This document shows, piece by piece, positions 52,174 through 59,520 of a stretch of DNA of 64,000 nt. Location: positions 558,001 to 622,000 of the forward strand of contig CAWGTU010000003.1 of the NCBI GenBank assembly GCA_963825635.1, read 5' to 3'. This stretch comes from JAOUEA01 sp963825635 (GTDB lineage Bacteria; Actinomycetota; UBA4738; HRBIN12). A model generated the notes under the pieces. That model ran no database searches. It saw only the letters and a list, made by a program, of their open reading frames with translations, and had not been told where the DNA came from. The position numbers and the translations under genes are program-made. Position 1 is the first letter of the stretch, and every line of letters starts with the position of its first letter.

Positions 52174-52711
52174 TCAGCGCTCGAACGGTACCTCCGCGTA
52201 CGGGGGCGCCACCTCGAGGCGGTCGGCCCGACATGCCCGGTTGAGGAACGGATACGGATCGATCGCATCCATCACGCGTCGATGCCCAGGCCGCGTTCGC
52301 GATCGTGTTCGCACACGATGCCCACCCCCACTCGAAGCAGGTCGACCGGAGCCTCAGCGCGTCACGATCGGCGGTCATCCACGTGCCGAAGATCGTCTGC
52401 ATCTCTTCCACGGTCATCGCGGAGAGCCCGCGCCACACGAAGCGGGCGCCGCCGACCTTGCGGAAGTCGGTCCGGAACCCGGACCCCTGCCAACAGACGA
52501 TCTTCGCGATCTCGGGCGCGTCGGCCCACTCCCTCGGCAGGTCACGCGAGATCCTGATCGCCGTTCGGACCTGTCGCTGGAACCGTCGTGGCGGATCGGG
52601 CCGGTAGCACCCCTCCAGGCCCTGGCGCAGGGTCTGCGCCGGTGCGCTCACGACCGGCACCATCGTCGCGACGAGCGCCAGCATCAGCGCGCCGACCAGG
52701 GTGGGACGCAT
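52174..52711 (-). pseudogene. Secreted-protein gene with an apparent frameshift near 52275-52290
   Basis: The frame from the ATG encodes a signal peptide (MRPTLVGALMLALVATMVPV) and a mature domain with ARFVWRGLSAMTVEEMQTIF and STCFEWGWASCANTIANAAW. It then enters a low-quality arginine-rich tail that runs 89 nt into arcA. In the neighbouring frame, from 52272, an ordinary sequence begins MDAIDPYPFLNRACRADRLE and stops cleanly at 52174. A one-base shift near 52275-52290 would join the two into a protein of about 178 residues. It may be a real mutation or an assembly error. AGGAG lies 7 nt before the ATG. The family is not recognised. Confidence 0.65.
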
Positions 52712-52735
52712 CTATTCGCTCCTGGAGGCGGGCCG

Positions 52736-52780
52736 AAAAAGTGAGAAACCGCCGGAACCCGAGGGCCCCAGCGGTTTCTC
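52736..52780 (-). promoter_or_regulatory. Strong hairpin with U run at the 5' end of a leader
   Basis: A perfect 10-bp stem GAGAAACCGC/GCGGTTTCTC with an 18-nt loop, followed on the minus strand by ACTTTTTC. It lies between the predicted promoter (start about 52781) and the ATG at 52711. It could be a terminator for the upstream anti-sigma gene, an attenuator, or a 5' stabilising hairpin for the secreted-protein mRNA. Confidence 0.6.
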
Positions 52781-52787
52781 GCCCCGG

Positions 52788-52817
52788 AACATACCGGGAG
52801 CCCCGTCGGACGGTCAA
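52788..52817 (-). promoter_or_regulatory. Housekeeping-type promoter for the secreted-protein gene
   Basis: Minus strand TTGACC (52817-52812), an 18-nt spacer, then TATGTT (52793-52788). Transcription would begin about 52781, immediately at the base of the leader hairpin. Confidence 0.6.
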
Positions 52818-52858
52818 CCCGGGATGCGGGTTCGTGTCACTCTTTGTCTCCGGAGCGT

Positions 52859-53545
52859 TCAGGATGCCGTGGGTGCCGGGATCGTTCCTTCCATCACCGT
52901 GTCGCCGTCGGGCGTGCTGACGCCGACCGACGCGGCCCGCTCCCGAGGTAGCGTCGAGTACAGACTGATGTAGAGGTTGCCTTCGACGCCGACGAAGCTG
53001 CCGAGCGGGGCACGCGCACCCGTGCCCACCTCCTCGAGCCACACCGCGTAGGTCTCGCCGGCCGCGAGCCCCGACGTCGTCAGCTCCACCCATGTGCTCT
53101 GCGGATCCTCGTGAACGACCGCCTCGCCCACCACGCCCGGCTGCGCGGCGACCATCGCGACGACCTCGCCGCCTGCCGGCTCGGTCGGTTCCGAGACGAC
53201 CGCGGCGACCACCGTCACGATCGCGAGCGCCGCCGCGACCAGGCTCACCCGCGCGAGGATGGAGCGGCGCCGGCTGCGGTCACGCTCGTGGCGCTCGCGC
53301 TCGATGCGCCCGAGCACCTCGTCGAGCATCTCGTGCGACGGGTCCGGGCCGTCGGTCGTTCCGATGCGCTCGGGATCGGCCAACGGCAGCAGGTCGGCGA
53401 CGGGCGCGAGCTCGGAGGCGTCTCGCCGGCACGTGCGACAGACGTCGAGGTGCCCGCGCACGGCTGCGGCCTCGTCCGGCTCGAGGTGTCCGAGCACGTA
53501 GGCGCCGAGCAGGAGGCGCACGTGGTCATCGGGTCGCGACGTCAT
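52859..53545 (-). CDS. Anti-sigma factor, RskA/zinc-binding type
   Basis: A 228-residue membrane protein. The cytoplasmic N terminus carries the zinc-binding anti-sigma motif RGHLDVCRTCRRDASEL (H-x3-C-x2-C). One membrane helix (about 97-120, LVAAALAIVTVVAAVVS) leads to an extracytoplasmic RskA-like domain with STWVELTTSGLAAGETYAVW. It would hold the coupled sigma factor at the membrane until a signal causes release, probably by regulated proteolysis. The start overlaps the sigma gene by 20 nt. Confidence 0.93.
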   Translation of the reverse strand: MTSRPDDHVRLLLGAYVLGHLEPDEAAAVRGHLDVCRTCRRDASELAPVADLLPLADPERIGTTDGPDPSHEMLDEVLGRIERERHERDRSRRRSILARVSLVAAALAIVTVVAAVVSEPTEPAGGEVVAMVAAQPGVVGEAVVHEDPQSTWVELTTSGLAAGETYAVWLEEVGTGARAPLGSFVGVEGNLYISLYSTLPRERAASVGVSTPDGDTVMEGTIPAPTAS

Positions 53546-54074
53546 CCCACCCCATCTCCTCCAGCGCCAGGCGCAGCGCCCGCAGCGCGTAGTACACCCG
53601 GCTCTTCACGGTCCCCTCGGGGATGCCGAGCTCGGCGGCCACCTCCGCGTACGGACGTCGTCGGAAGTACGTCTCGACCACGACGAGTCGGTGATCGTCG
53701 CCGATGCGGCGCAGTGCCTCCTCGATCTGCCAGGCGAGCAGCGCCTGCTCGAGCCGGTCCTCCGGAGAGGCGGCGCCGTCGGCGACGCGCTGGATCGCGT
53801 CGTCGGTCGCCGGCTCGGGCCAGATCGCGCGGGCCCTGGCGATGTCGATCACCACGTGGCGCAGGATCGCGAAGAGCCATCCACGCACGGTGCCGAGCTC
53901 GGGATCGAACCGATCGCCGAACCGCCATGCCCGGACGAACGTCTCTTGCACGGCTTCCTCGGCCAGCCCGCGATCGTTCAACGAGCGCATCGCGAAGCCG
54001 AGCATCTCTCCGGCATGGGCGGCGTATGCAGCCCTGATGCCGCTCTCGTCGAGGTCGAACCGCGCCGTTCCCAT
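53526..54074 (-). CDS. ECF sigma factor (SigK-like)
   Basis: A 182-residue ECF factor. Region 2: MLGFAMRSLNDRGLAEEAVQ, TFVRAWRFGDRFDPELGTVR; region 4: LALLAWQIEEALRRIG-like start, VVVETYFRRRPYAEVAAELG and IPEGTVKSRVYYALRALRLA. It is partnered with the overlapping anti-sigma gene. Its -10-like CGTACCC ends 11 nt before the ATG, so its mRNA would be nearly leaderless. A mirror copy of the same promoter faces the divergent lipoprotein gene, pointing to autoregulation and a shared regulon. Confidence 0.95.
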   Translation of the reverse strand: MGTARFDLDESGIRAAYAAHAGEMLGFAMRSLNDRGLAEEAVQETFVRAWRFGDRFDPELGTVRGWLFAILRHVVIDIARARAIWPEPATDDAIQRVADGAASPEDRLEQALLAWQIEEALRRIGDDHRLVVVETYFRRRPYAEVAAELGIPEGTVKSRVYYALRALRLALEEMGWDDVATR

Positions 54075-54085
54075 CGTCGTGACGA

Positions 54086-54115
54086 GGGTACGGGCTGCGG
54101 GCACGGCGGGTTCAC
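54086..54115 (-). promoter_or_regulatory. ECF-type promoter of the sigma/anti-sigma operon
   Basis: On the minus strand GTGAACCCG (54115-54107), 14 nt, then CGTACCC (54092-54086). It is the mirror image of the lipoprotein promoter around a centre at 54119.5. The likely recognising factor is the sigma gene's own product. Confidence 0.65.
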
Positions 54116-54123
54116 GGACACGG

Positions 54124-54153
54124 GTGAACCCGGCCGGTCGATCGTCCGTATCC
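54124..54153 (+). promoter_or_regulatory. ECF-type promoter of the lipoprotein gene
   Basis: GTGAACCCG (54124-54132), 14 nt, then CGTATCC (54147-54153), equal in sequence and spacing to the divergent sigma promoter. About 50 nt separate it from the ATG, with GAAGGGAG as ribosome binding site. Confidence 0.65.
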
Positions 54154-54203
54154 CCAGCGACGTGACGGCGACGTCGAGCGACGGAGCGAAGGGAGACGCC
54201 ACG

Positions 54204-54737
54204 ATGCGGATCGGTGGGATGCGGGCGGCCGCGATCGGCCTCGCGCTGACGATGCTGCTCGCCGCCTGCGGCGACGACGAGGGTGACGGCGACGGTGCGC
54301 CCGGCGCGGGCGACGGCGCGACGAGCGAAGCGAGCCCCTCCGCCGAGGAGAGCCCGGCCGCCGAGACGGCCACGGTGCAGCTCGGGGAGTCCGACCTCGG
54401 GTCGATCCTCGTCGACGCCGACGGCATGACGCTCTACGTGTTCGAGTCCGACACCGACGGCTCCAGCACCTGCTACGACGACTGCGCCGCCGCGTGGCCG
54501 GCCCTGGTCGACGACGCGCCGACGGGGGGCGAGGGCATCGACGGGTCCCTCCTCGGCACGACCGAACGAGACGACGGCGAGGTTCAGGTCACCTACGCCG
54601 GTCGGCCGCTCTACACGTTCGCGTCGGACCAGGCGCCCGGCGACGTCGAGGGCCAAGGGGTCGGCGACGTGTGGTTCGTGGTCGATGCCTCCGGCAACGC
54701 CGTCGTCGAGGAGGCTCGGACCGGACCGGGCTACTGA
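54204..54737 (+). CDS. Lipoprotein with Yx(F/W/Y)xxD motifs
   Basis: A 177-residue lipoprotein: a signal peptide with lipobox LLAAC (Cys about residue 22), then an acidic low-complexity linker (GDDEGDGDGAPGAGDGATSE) and a C-terminal domain of the secreted-repeat family. That domain has two Yx(FWY)xxD motifs, LYVFESD and LYTFASD, and the conserved STCYDDCAAAWPAL. Function in the family is unproven; redox or metal roles have been suggested from context. It is divergent from the sigma factor and shares its mirror promoter. Confidence 0.9.
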   Translation: MRIGGMRAAAIGLALTMLLAACGDDEGDGDGAPGAGDGATSEASPSAEESPAAETATVQLGESDLGSILVDADGMTLYVFESDTDGSSTCYDDCAAAWPALVDDAPTGGEGIDGSLLGTTERDDGEVQVTYAGRPLYTFASDQAPGDVEGQGVGDVWFVVDASGNAVVEEARTGPGY

Positions 54738-54756
54738 GCCCCTCGCGCCCGACGGC

Positions 54757-55218
54757 TCAGGAGCCGGCGAGCACGGACTCCGCGGCGCTGCGTCCCCACC
54801 ACATCGCCTGGGAGAGAGAGCGCAACAGGATCTCGGCCGACGCCAGGTTCGTCGCGAGCGGCACCCCGTGGATGTCGCACACCTTCAGCAGCGCCTGGAT
54901 GTCGGGCTCGTGCGGGTGCGATGTCAACGGGTCCCGCAGGAACACGACCGCGTCGACGTCGCCCGCCACGATGCGAGCGCCGATCTCGAGATCGCCGCCC
55001 TCGGGTCCGCTGTGCACGCGTTCCACGTCGATGTCGAGGGCCGCGGCGATCTGTCCGCCCGTGTGACCGGTGGCGATCAGGCGCAGCTTCGCCAGCGTCG
55101 AGCGGTGGCGGGTGGCGAGCTGGAGCAGGTCGTCCTTCTTCTCGTCGTGCGCGACCAACGCCAGCACCGCGCGCTCGGACCGTTCGTCGCCTTGATAGAT
55201 GCCCATCGAGGAAGCCAT
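54757..55218 (-). CDS. mgsA: Methylglyoxal synthase
   Basis: Converts dihydroxyacetone phosphate to methylglyoxal, bypassing lower glycolysis when phosphate is limiting; 153 residues. Motifs: VLALVAHDEKKDDLLQLA, ATGHTGGQIA, SGPEGGDLEIGARI with the catalytic Asp, FLRDPLTSHPHEPDIQALL with the catalytic His, and VPLATNLASAEILL. TAGCCT ends 6 nt before the ATG at codon 1, supporting this start over a second ATG four codons on. Confidence 0.95.
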   Translation of the reverse strand: MASSMGIYQGDERSERAVLALVAHDEKKDDLLQLATRHRSTLAKLRLIATGHTGGQIAAALDIDVERVHSGPEGGDLEIGARIVAGDVDAVVFLRDPLTSHPHEPDIQALLKVCDIHGVPLATNLASAEILLRSLSQAMWWGRSAAESVLAGS

Positions 55219-55298
55219 GCATCGAGGCTACGAGCGGGGTCCCCACCGCGACAGGGATACGAGGTAACGGTCGTGTGAAGTCTCGAAGCCGATGCCCC

Positions 55299-55961
55299 CT
55301 ACGCGGGGAGGCGACGGGTGAACCATTCGGAAGCCAGGCGGGCGACCTCGTCGAGCGTCCCGGGTTCCTCGAACAGGTGCGTCGCGCCCGGGACGATCGT
55401 GATCTCCACCTCGCACCTCATGCGGGCCGCGGCCTCCCGGTTCATTCCGAGCACCTCTCGGTCGAGGCTCCCCACGATCAGCAGGCTCGGCGCCCGCACG
55501 AGGGCAAGGGCGTCGCCGGCGAGATCGGGCCGGCCGCCACGCGAGACGACGGCGCGCACCGAGTCGGGCCGCTCCGCCGCCGCGACGAGGGCGGCGGCGG
55601 CACCGGTGCTCGCTCCGAACGTGCCGACCGGCAGACCGGCGGTGTCGGGGCGGTCGGCGATCGCGTCGCCCGCGATCAGGAGCCGCTCGGCCAGCAGGGG
55701 GATGTCGAACCTCAGCTGCCGCGTCCGCAGGTCGACGGCTTCCTCGGCGGGAGTCAGCAGATCGAACAGCAGCGTCGCGAGCCCGTCGACGTTGAGCATC
55801 TCGGCCACCATGCGGTTCCTCGGGCTGTGGCGGCTGCTGCCGCTGCCGTGGGCGAAGAGCACGAGGCCACGAGCATCGTGCGGCAGCCGCAGATCGCCTT
55901 CGACCTCACCCGTGCCCGCGATCCGGTCGGGAACCGCGATGCGGATGGGACGACCGTCCAT
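55299..55961 (-). CDS. Dienelactone-hydrolase-like alpha/beta hydrolase
   Basis: A 220-residue alpha/beta hydrolase. The oxyanion region is LVLFAHGSGSSRHSPRN, the nucleophile elbow GTFGASTGAAAAL (Ser), then the acid in VGSLDREVL and His in PGATHLFEEPG. Relatives are often annotated as dienelactone hydrolases or phosphoribosyltransferase-associated hydrolases, without proven substrate. The ATG overlaps the upstream SDR stop as TGATG, so the two are coupled. Confidence 0.88.
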   Translation of the reverse strand: MDGRPIRIAVPDRIAGTGEVEGDLRLPHDARGLVLFAHGSGSSRHSPRNRMVAEMLNVDGLATLLFDLLTPAEEAVDLRTRQLRFDIPLLAERLLIAGDAIADRPDTAGLPVGTFGASTGAAAALVAAAERPDSVRAVVSRGGRPDLAGDALALVRAPSLLIVGSLDREVLGMNREAAARMRCEVEITIVPGATHLFEEPGTLDEVARLASEWFTRRLPA

Positions 55962-56728
55962 CAGCCGGCCACCCCACCGCCGTCGACCGGCAAGGCCGCC
56001 CCGGTGATGTAGCTCGACTCGTCGCTCGCCAAGAAGACCACGGCGCGAGCGACCTCGTCGGGCTGTCCCATGCGCGGGATCGCGCGACCCTCGCTCGCGA
56101 CCGCGACGTACTCGGGCCAGCTGAGACCCTGGTTCCGCGCGTCCTCGTGCTCCATCGGGGTCTCGGTGTCGCCGGGACAGACCGCGTTGATCCTGATCCC
56201 CTGCGGGCCGTGGTCGAGCGCCATCGCCTTCGTCAGCAGTACGAGCCCGCCCTTCGCGGCGCAGTACGCGGCACCCTCGACGCCGCCGACGAGCCCCCAG
56301 CCGGAGCTGCAGTTCACGATCGAGCCCGACGCCTGCGCGATCATGTGCGGCAGTACCGCACGGGACATCAGGAACGCGCCCTTCAGGCTCGTGTCGACCT
56401 GCAGGTCCCACTCGTCCTCGTCGCAGCCGAGCACGTCGTTCGCGACGTAGACGCCCGCGTTGTTGAAGAGGACGTCGAGCCGGCCGAACGCCTCGATCGT
56501 TCGAGCGACGGCCCGTTCGCAGTCATCAGCCGATCGCACGTCGGCGCGCACGAACTCGCCGCGACCCCCGGCCGCGTCGATCTCATCCACGACCATGGCT
56601 CCTCGGCCCTCGTCACGCCCGGTGAGGGCGACGAGGGCCCCCTCGTGGGCGAACATCGCCGCGGTCGCGCGGCCGATGCCCGAGGTGCCGCCCGTGACGA
56701 GCGCCACCTTCCCGTCGAGTCGACCCAT
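55961..56728 (-). CDS. Short-chain dehydrogenase/reductase
   Basis: A 255-residue classical SDR. The NAD(P) motif is ALVTGGTSGIGRATA, followed by LDVLFNNAGVYVA, the active Ser in NCSSGWGLVG, YxxxK in AAYCAAKGG and the end motif YITGAALPVDGGG. The substrate is unknown. TACCAT ends 7 nt before the ATG, fitting leaderless translation. It forms a two-gene unit with the downstream hydrolase. Confidence 0.92.
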   Translation of the reverse strand: MGRLDGKVALVTGGTSGIGRATAAMFAHEGALVALTGRDEGRGAMVVDEIDAAGGRGEFVRADVRSADDCERAVARTIEAFGRLDVLFNNAGVYVANDVLGCDEDEWDLQVDTSLKGAFLMSRAVLPHMIAQASGSIVNCSSGWGLVGGVEGAAYCAAKGGLVLLTKAMALDHGPQGIRINAVCPGDTETPMEHEDARNQGLSWPEYVAVASEGRAIPRMGQPDEVARAVVFLASDESSYITGAALPVDGGGVAG

Positions 56729-56765
56729 GCCGGCGATGGTATCGGAGGCGGGCGCCGGCCCGGCG

Positions 56766-57350
56766 TCACCGCAGCGTCCGCTCGGGACTCCAGTCACGGA
56801 ACGCCGTGTCGAGGATCCGCACCAGCCGCCCGAACGATCGATCGACGTCGCGCGGCAGCCCGAAGCCGCCCACCGCCTCGAGCGTCACGAAGCCGTGCAG
56901 GGCGGCGCGCAGGGCGCGGGTTGCGTCGATCGCATCGTCACCGCTCAGCCCGTACCGAGCGAGTACCGAGAACACGGTCTGCAGCAGCGCCCGACTCGCC
57001 TCATCGGCATCGTGATCGTGCGGATCGACGGCCCGCAGCGTGGCGGGGTACCGACCCGCGTGCGCATGGGCGTAGCCGCGGTACGCCTCGGCGATCGCAC
57101 GCAGACCGTCGCCGGCATCACCACCGCGGTCGACGGCCGATCCGAGCGCGACGCCGAGCTCGCGCAGCGCCATCACGGTGAGGTCACGTCGGAGCTCGCC
57201 GATGCCGTCGACGTGCTTGTAGAGGCTGGGTACCGCGACACCGAGGCGCTCCGCGACCGCGGCGAGAGTGAGTCGTTCGTATCCGACCTCGTCGGCGACC
57301 TGCGCGGCCTCGGCGACGACGACCTCCCGCGAGAGCCCCGCCCTAGGCAC
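56766..57350 (-). CDS. TetR-family regulator (WHG-type C terminus)
   Basis: A 194-residue repressor. The N-terminal helix-turn-helix is RLTLAAVAERLGVAVPSLYK with HVDGIGELRRDL. The C-terminal domain (YRGYAHAHAGRYPATLRA, LRAALHGFVTLEAVGGF) matches the TetR_C_33/WHG group. The GTG start overlaps the upstream hydrolase gene by 8 nt. It most likely binds the two palindromes at the operon promoter (58217-58263), controlling its own operon. Confidence 0.92.
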   Translation of the reverse strand: MPRAGLSREVVVAEAAQVADEVGYERLTLAAVAERLGVAVPSLYKHVDGIGELRRDLTVMALRELGVALGSAVDRGGDAGDGLRAIAEAYRGYAHAHAGRYPATLRAVDPHDHDADEASRALLQTVFSVLARYGLSGDDAIDATRALRAALHGFVTLEAVGGFGLPRDVDRSFGRLVRILDTAFRDWSPERTLR

Positions 57351-58176
57351 GCCCCGTCGCCTCGGCCAGGAACCCGACGACCGCGGGCGTGACGACCTCG
57401 GGGTACTCGGCCTGCGGGTAGTGGCCGGCGTCGGGCACGATCACGATCGGTGCGCCCAACCGGTCACCGATCAGCCGAGCTTCCGCGACGGGGTCGGGGA
57501 AGTCGGCGTCGCGCTCGCCCATCACCACGAGCGTCGGGGCGTGGACGTCATCGAGCCTCGCCTCGGCGGGCGCGTGGGAGGTATGGGTCGTGGCGACGAA
57601 CGCGCGCCAGCGCCCTGGGCGACGCAGGCTCTCGCGGATGCGAGCCCGGTGCTCCGCCAGGTCGACCGGTGGCCGCCCCGGGTAGACCTTGGCGTAGTAG
57701 GCGTTCCACACCGCCGGCCCCCATGGCTTGCGCAGCCCGAGGCGGAGCGTGAGCTTCGTCGCGAGCCCCAGCGGGATGTCGCGCACGAACGGCCCGACGA
57801 GCACGAGGGCGCGGACGAGGTCGGGGTGCTCGGCGGCCGCCCACACCGCCGCCCCCGCGGCCATCGAGTTGCCGACGAGGATCGCCGGACCGCCGAGGTG
57901 CTCGGCCAACGCCGCCATGTCGGTGCCGGCTGCGACGTCGTCGTAGCTCGAGAACGTGGCGTCGCTGTCTCCGTGCCCGCGCAGGTCCATCGTCGCGACG
58001 CGGTAGCCGGCCTCGACGAGCCCCGGGGTCAGGAAGCGGTACACCGAGCGCACGTCTCCGAGACCGGGTGCGGCCACGACGAGCGGACCCTCTCCCGTGA
58101 TGTCGTAGGCGATCCGTCCCTCGGGTCGTTCCAGGTACTCGGTGGCCGGCGCGCCGGCGGCCGTGGGGTTGATCAT
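57343..58176 (-). CDS. Alpha/beta hydrolase, first gene of a TetR-regulated operon
   Basis: A 277-residue alpha/beta hydrolase. The oxyanion strand is LVVAAPGLGDVRSVYRFL, then MDLRGHGDS, the nucleophile elbow LVGNSMAAGAAV, acid in VMGERDADFPDP and His in PDAGHYPQAE. The nucleophile elbow GNSMAA matches haloperoxidase/esterase-type enzymes. GGAGAGGGAG precedes the ATG. The tetR gene follows with an overlap, a typical repressor-target pair. Confidence 0.9.
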   Translation of the reverse strand: MINPTAAGAPATEYLERPEGRIAYDITGEGPLVVAAPGLGDVRSVYRFLTPGLVEAGYRVATMDLRGHGDSDATFSSYDDVAAGTDMAALAEHLGGPAILVGNSMAAGAAVWAAAEHPDLVRALVLVGPFVRDIPLGLATKLTLRLGLRKPWGPAVWNAYYAKVYPGRPPVDLAEHRARIRESLRRPGRWRAFVATTHTSHAPAEARLDDVHAPTLVVMGERDADFPDPVAEARLIGDRLGAPIVIVPDAGHYPQAEYPEVVTPAVVGFLAEATGRA

Positions 58177-58216
58177 CTCCCTCTCCTCCTCGTGCTGCTG
58201 GCTCGTGCCCTTGCTA

Positions 58217-58231
58217 GCTAATGCCCTTAGC
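58217..58231. promoter_or_regulatory. Palindromic operator, copy 2 (downstream of the start site)
   Basis: GCTAATGCCCTTAGC has 5-bp palindromic arms (GCTAA/TTAGC). It is the reverse complement of the copy at 58249-58263, 17 bp away, and lies just after the predicted transcription start of the hydrolase-tetR operon. Confidence 0.75.
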
Positions 58232-58242
58232 TTGATGAGACG

Positions 58243-58271
58243 AGTATGGCTAAGGGCATTAGCCTTGTCAA
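58243..58271 (-). promoter_or_regulatory. Housekeeping promoter of the hydrolase-tetR operon
   Basis: On the minus strand TTGACA (58271-58266), a 17-nt spacer and CATACT (58248-58243) form a near-consensus promoter, the best in the window. Confidence 0.8.
58249..58263. promoter_or_regulatory. Palindromic operator, copy 1 (within the promoter spacer)
   Basis: GCTAAGGGCATTAGC fills the spacer between -35 and -10, so a bound repressor would block polymerase directly. Sequence and position fit a TetR-family site. Confidence 0.78.
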
Positions 58272-58300
58272 GGCGGCCAGCCGATCCGAGGAGCCGATCC

Positions 58301-59275
58301 TCAGCGGCCCGTGAGGAGCAGGAGCTTGCCGGTGGTGGTCCCACTCGCGAGCGCACGGTGCGCGTCGCTCGCTCGCTCCAGGGGGTATCGGTCGTGCACG
58401 CGCACGTCGAGCTCGCCGCTCGCGACCATCGCGAACACCTCGCTCGCCCGATGCAGGAGTTCCTCGCGCGTCGCGGTGTAGTCCGCGAGGCCCGGACGGG
58501 TGAGGAAGACGGAGCCGGCAGGCTGCAGCCGACGGATGTCGAACGGCGGCACGGGCCCGCTCGACTGGCCGTAGACCACGAGGGTGCCCCGGCGGGCGAG
58601 CGATCCGAGACTGTCCTCGAACGTGTCCTTGGCGATCGAGTCGAAGACGACCCGCGCGCCGCTCCCATCGCCGTGCGAGCGCACCACCTCGCCCAGGTCC
58701 CGTGATCCTCGGACCACGACGTCGGAGGCGCCTGCCGCTCTCGCGAGCTCGGCCTTGGCCTCCGTCGACGTCGTGCCGATCACCCGCAGACCCCTCGTCG
58801 CCGCCATCTGGGTGAGCAGCAGCCCCACGCCCCCCGCGGCCGCATGGACCACGACGACGTCGCCGGCCTCGAGCGGTGCGATCGACTCCGTCAGGAAGTG
58901 CGCCGTCATGCCCTGCAGCAGGACCGCCGCCGCGCTCTCGGTCGACAGACCGTCCGGGACGGGCACGAGACGTCCTGCCGGCACGACGGCCGCGTCGGCG
59001 TAGGCGCCGAGCACCATCGCGAACGCGACCCGATCGCCGACACCCACGTCCTCGACGCCCGGCCCGACCGCGAGCACCTCGCCGGCCCCCTCCGAGCCCG
59101 GGGTGAAGGGCCGGGGCACGGGGTAGGCCCCCGAGCGCTGCTGGACGTCGATCATGTTCACCCCGGCCGCGTCGAGGCCCACGAGCGCCTCGCCCTCGGC
59201 CGGCTCCGGTCGTTCGACGTCTTCCGCCGCCATGACGTCGGGATCACCCTGTTCGTGGACCCTGATCGCGCGCAT
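58301..59275 (-). CDS. NADPH:quinone oxidoreductase, zinc-independent MDR family
   Basis: A 324-residue medium-chain dehydrogenase/reductase lacking zinc ligands. Motifs: GVNMIDVQQRSGAYP, TPGSEGAGEVLAVG, QGMTAHFLTES and the NADPH-binding VVVHAAAGGVGLLLTQMA. Quinone or other enone reduction is expected. GGAGGGGG precedes the ATG, with TACGCT farther upstream. The 245-nt gap to the next gene contains no convincing gene. Confidence 0.92.
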   Translation of the reverse strand: MRAIRVHEQGDPDVMAAEDVERPEPAEGEALVGLDAAGVNMIDVQQRSGAYPVPRPFTPGSEGAGEVLAVGPGVEDVGVGDRVAFAMVLGAYADAAVVPAGRLVPVPDGLSTESAAAVLLQGMTAHFLTESIAPLEAGDVVVVHAAAGGVGLLLTQMAATRGLRVIGTTSTEAKAELARAAGASDVVVRGSRDLGEVVRSHGDGSGARVVFDSIAKDTFEDSLGSLARRGTLVVYGQSSGPVPPFDIRRLQPAGSVFLTRPGLADYTATREELLHRASEVFAMVASGELDVRVHDRYPLERASDAHRALASGTTTGKLLLLTGR

Positions 59276-59520
59276 CGCTTCCCCCTCCGTCGGTCGTGCC
59301 TGCAGCGTACGGAACGACGCGTGCGTGGGCGCGACCGCCCCGGCGACGTGTGCGAACAGGGCGTTTGACGCCGGCCATCGGCTCCGGCACCGTCGGGGTG
59401 GGGCGGGGGCCATCTTCCAGCTCGGCAGGGCTCCGCGCCGCGTGGCGCTCCGTGTGACCGGCACCGCGTCGGCCGGGTCGTGCCGTTCGCGCCCCCGCCC
59501 CCTTCCCCGTGCGTCGGCGG

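Noticed and set aside
52781..52858. Possible c-di-AMP (ydaO-type) or other riboswitch before the secreted-protein gene
   Set aside because: The conserved ydaO core segments are absent, and a housekeeping promoter inside this stretch would place most of it outside the transcript.
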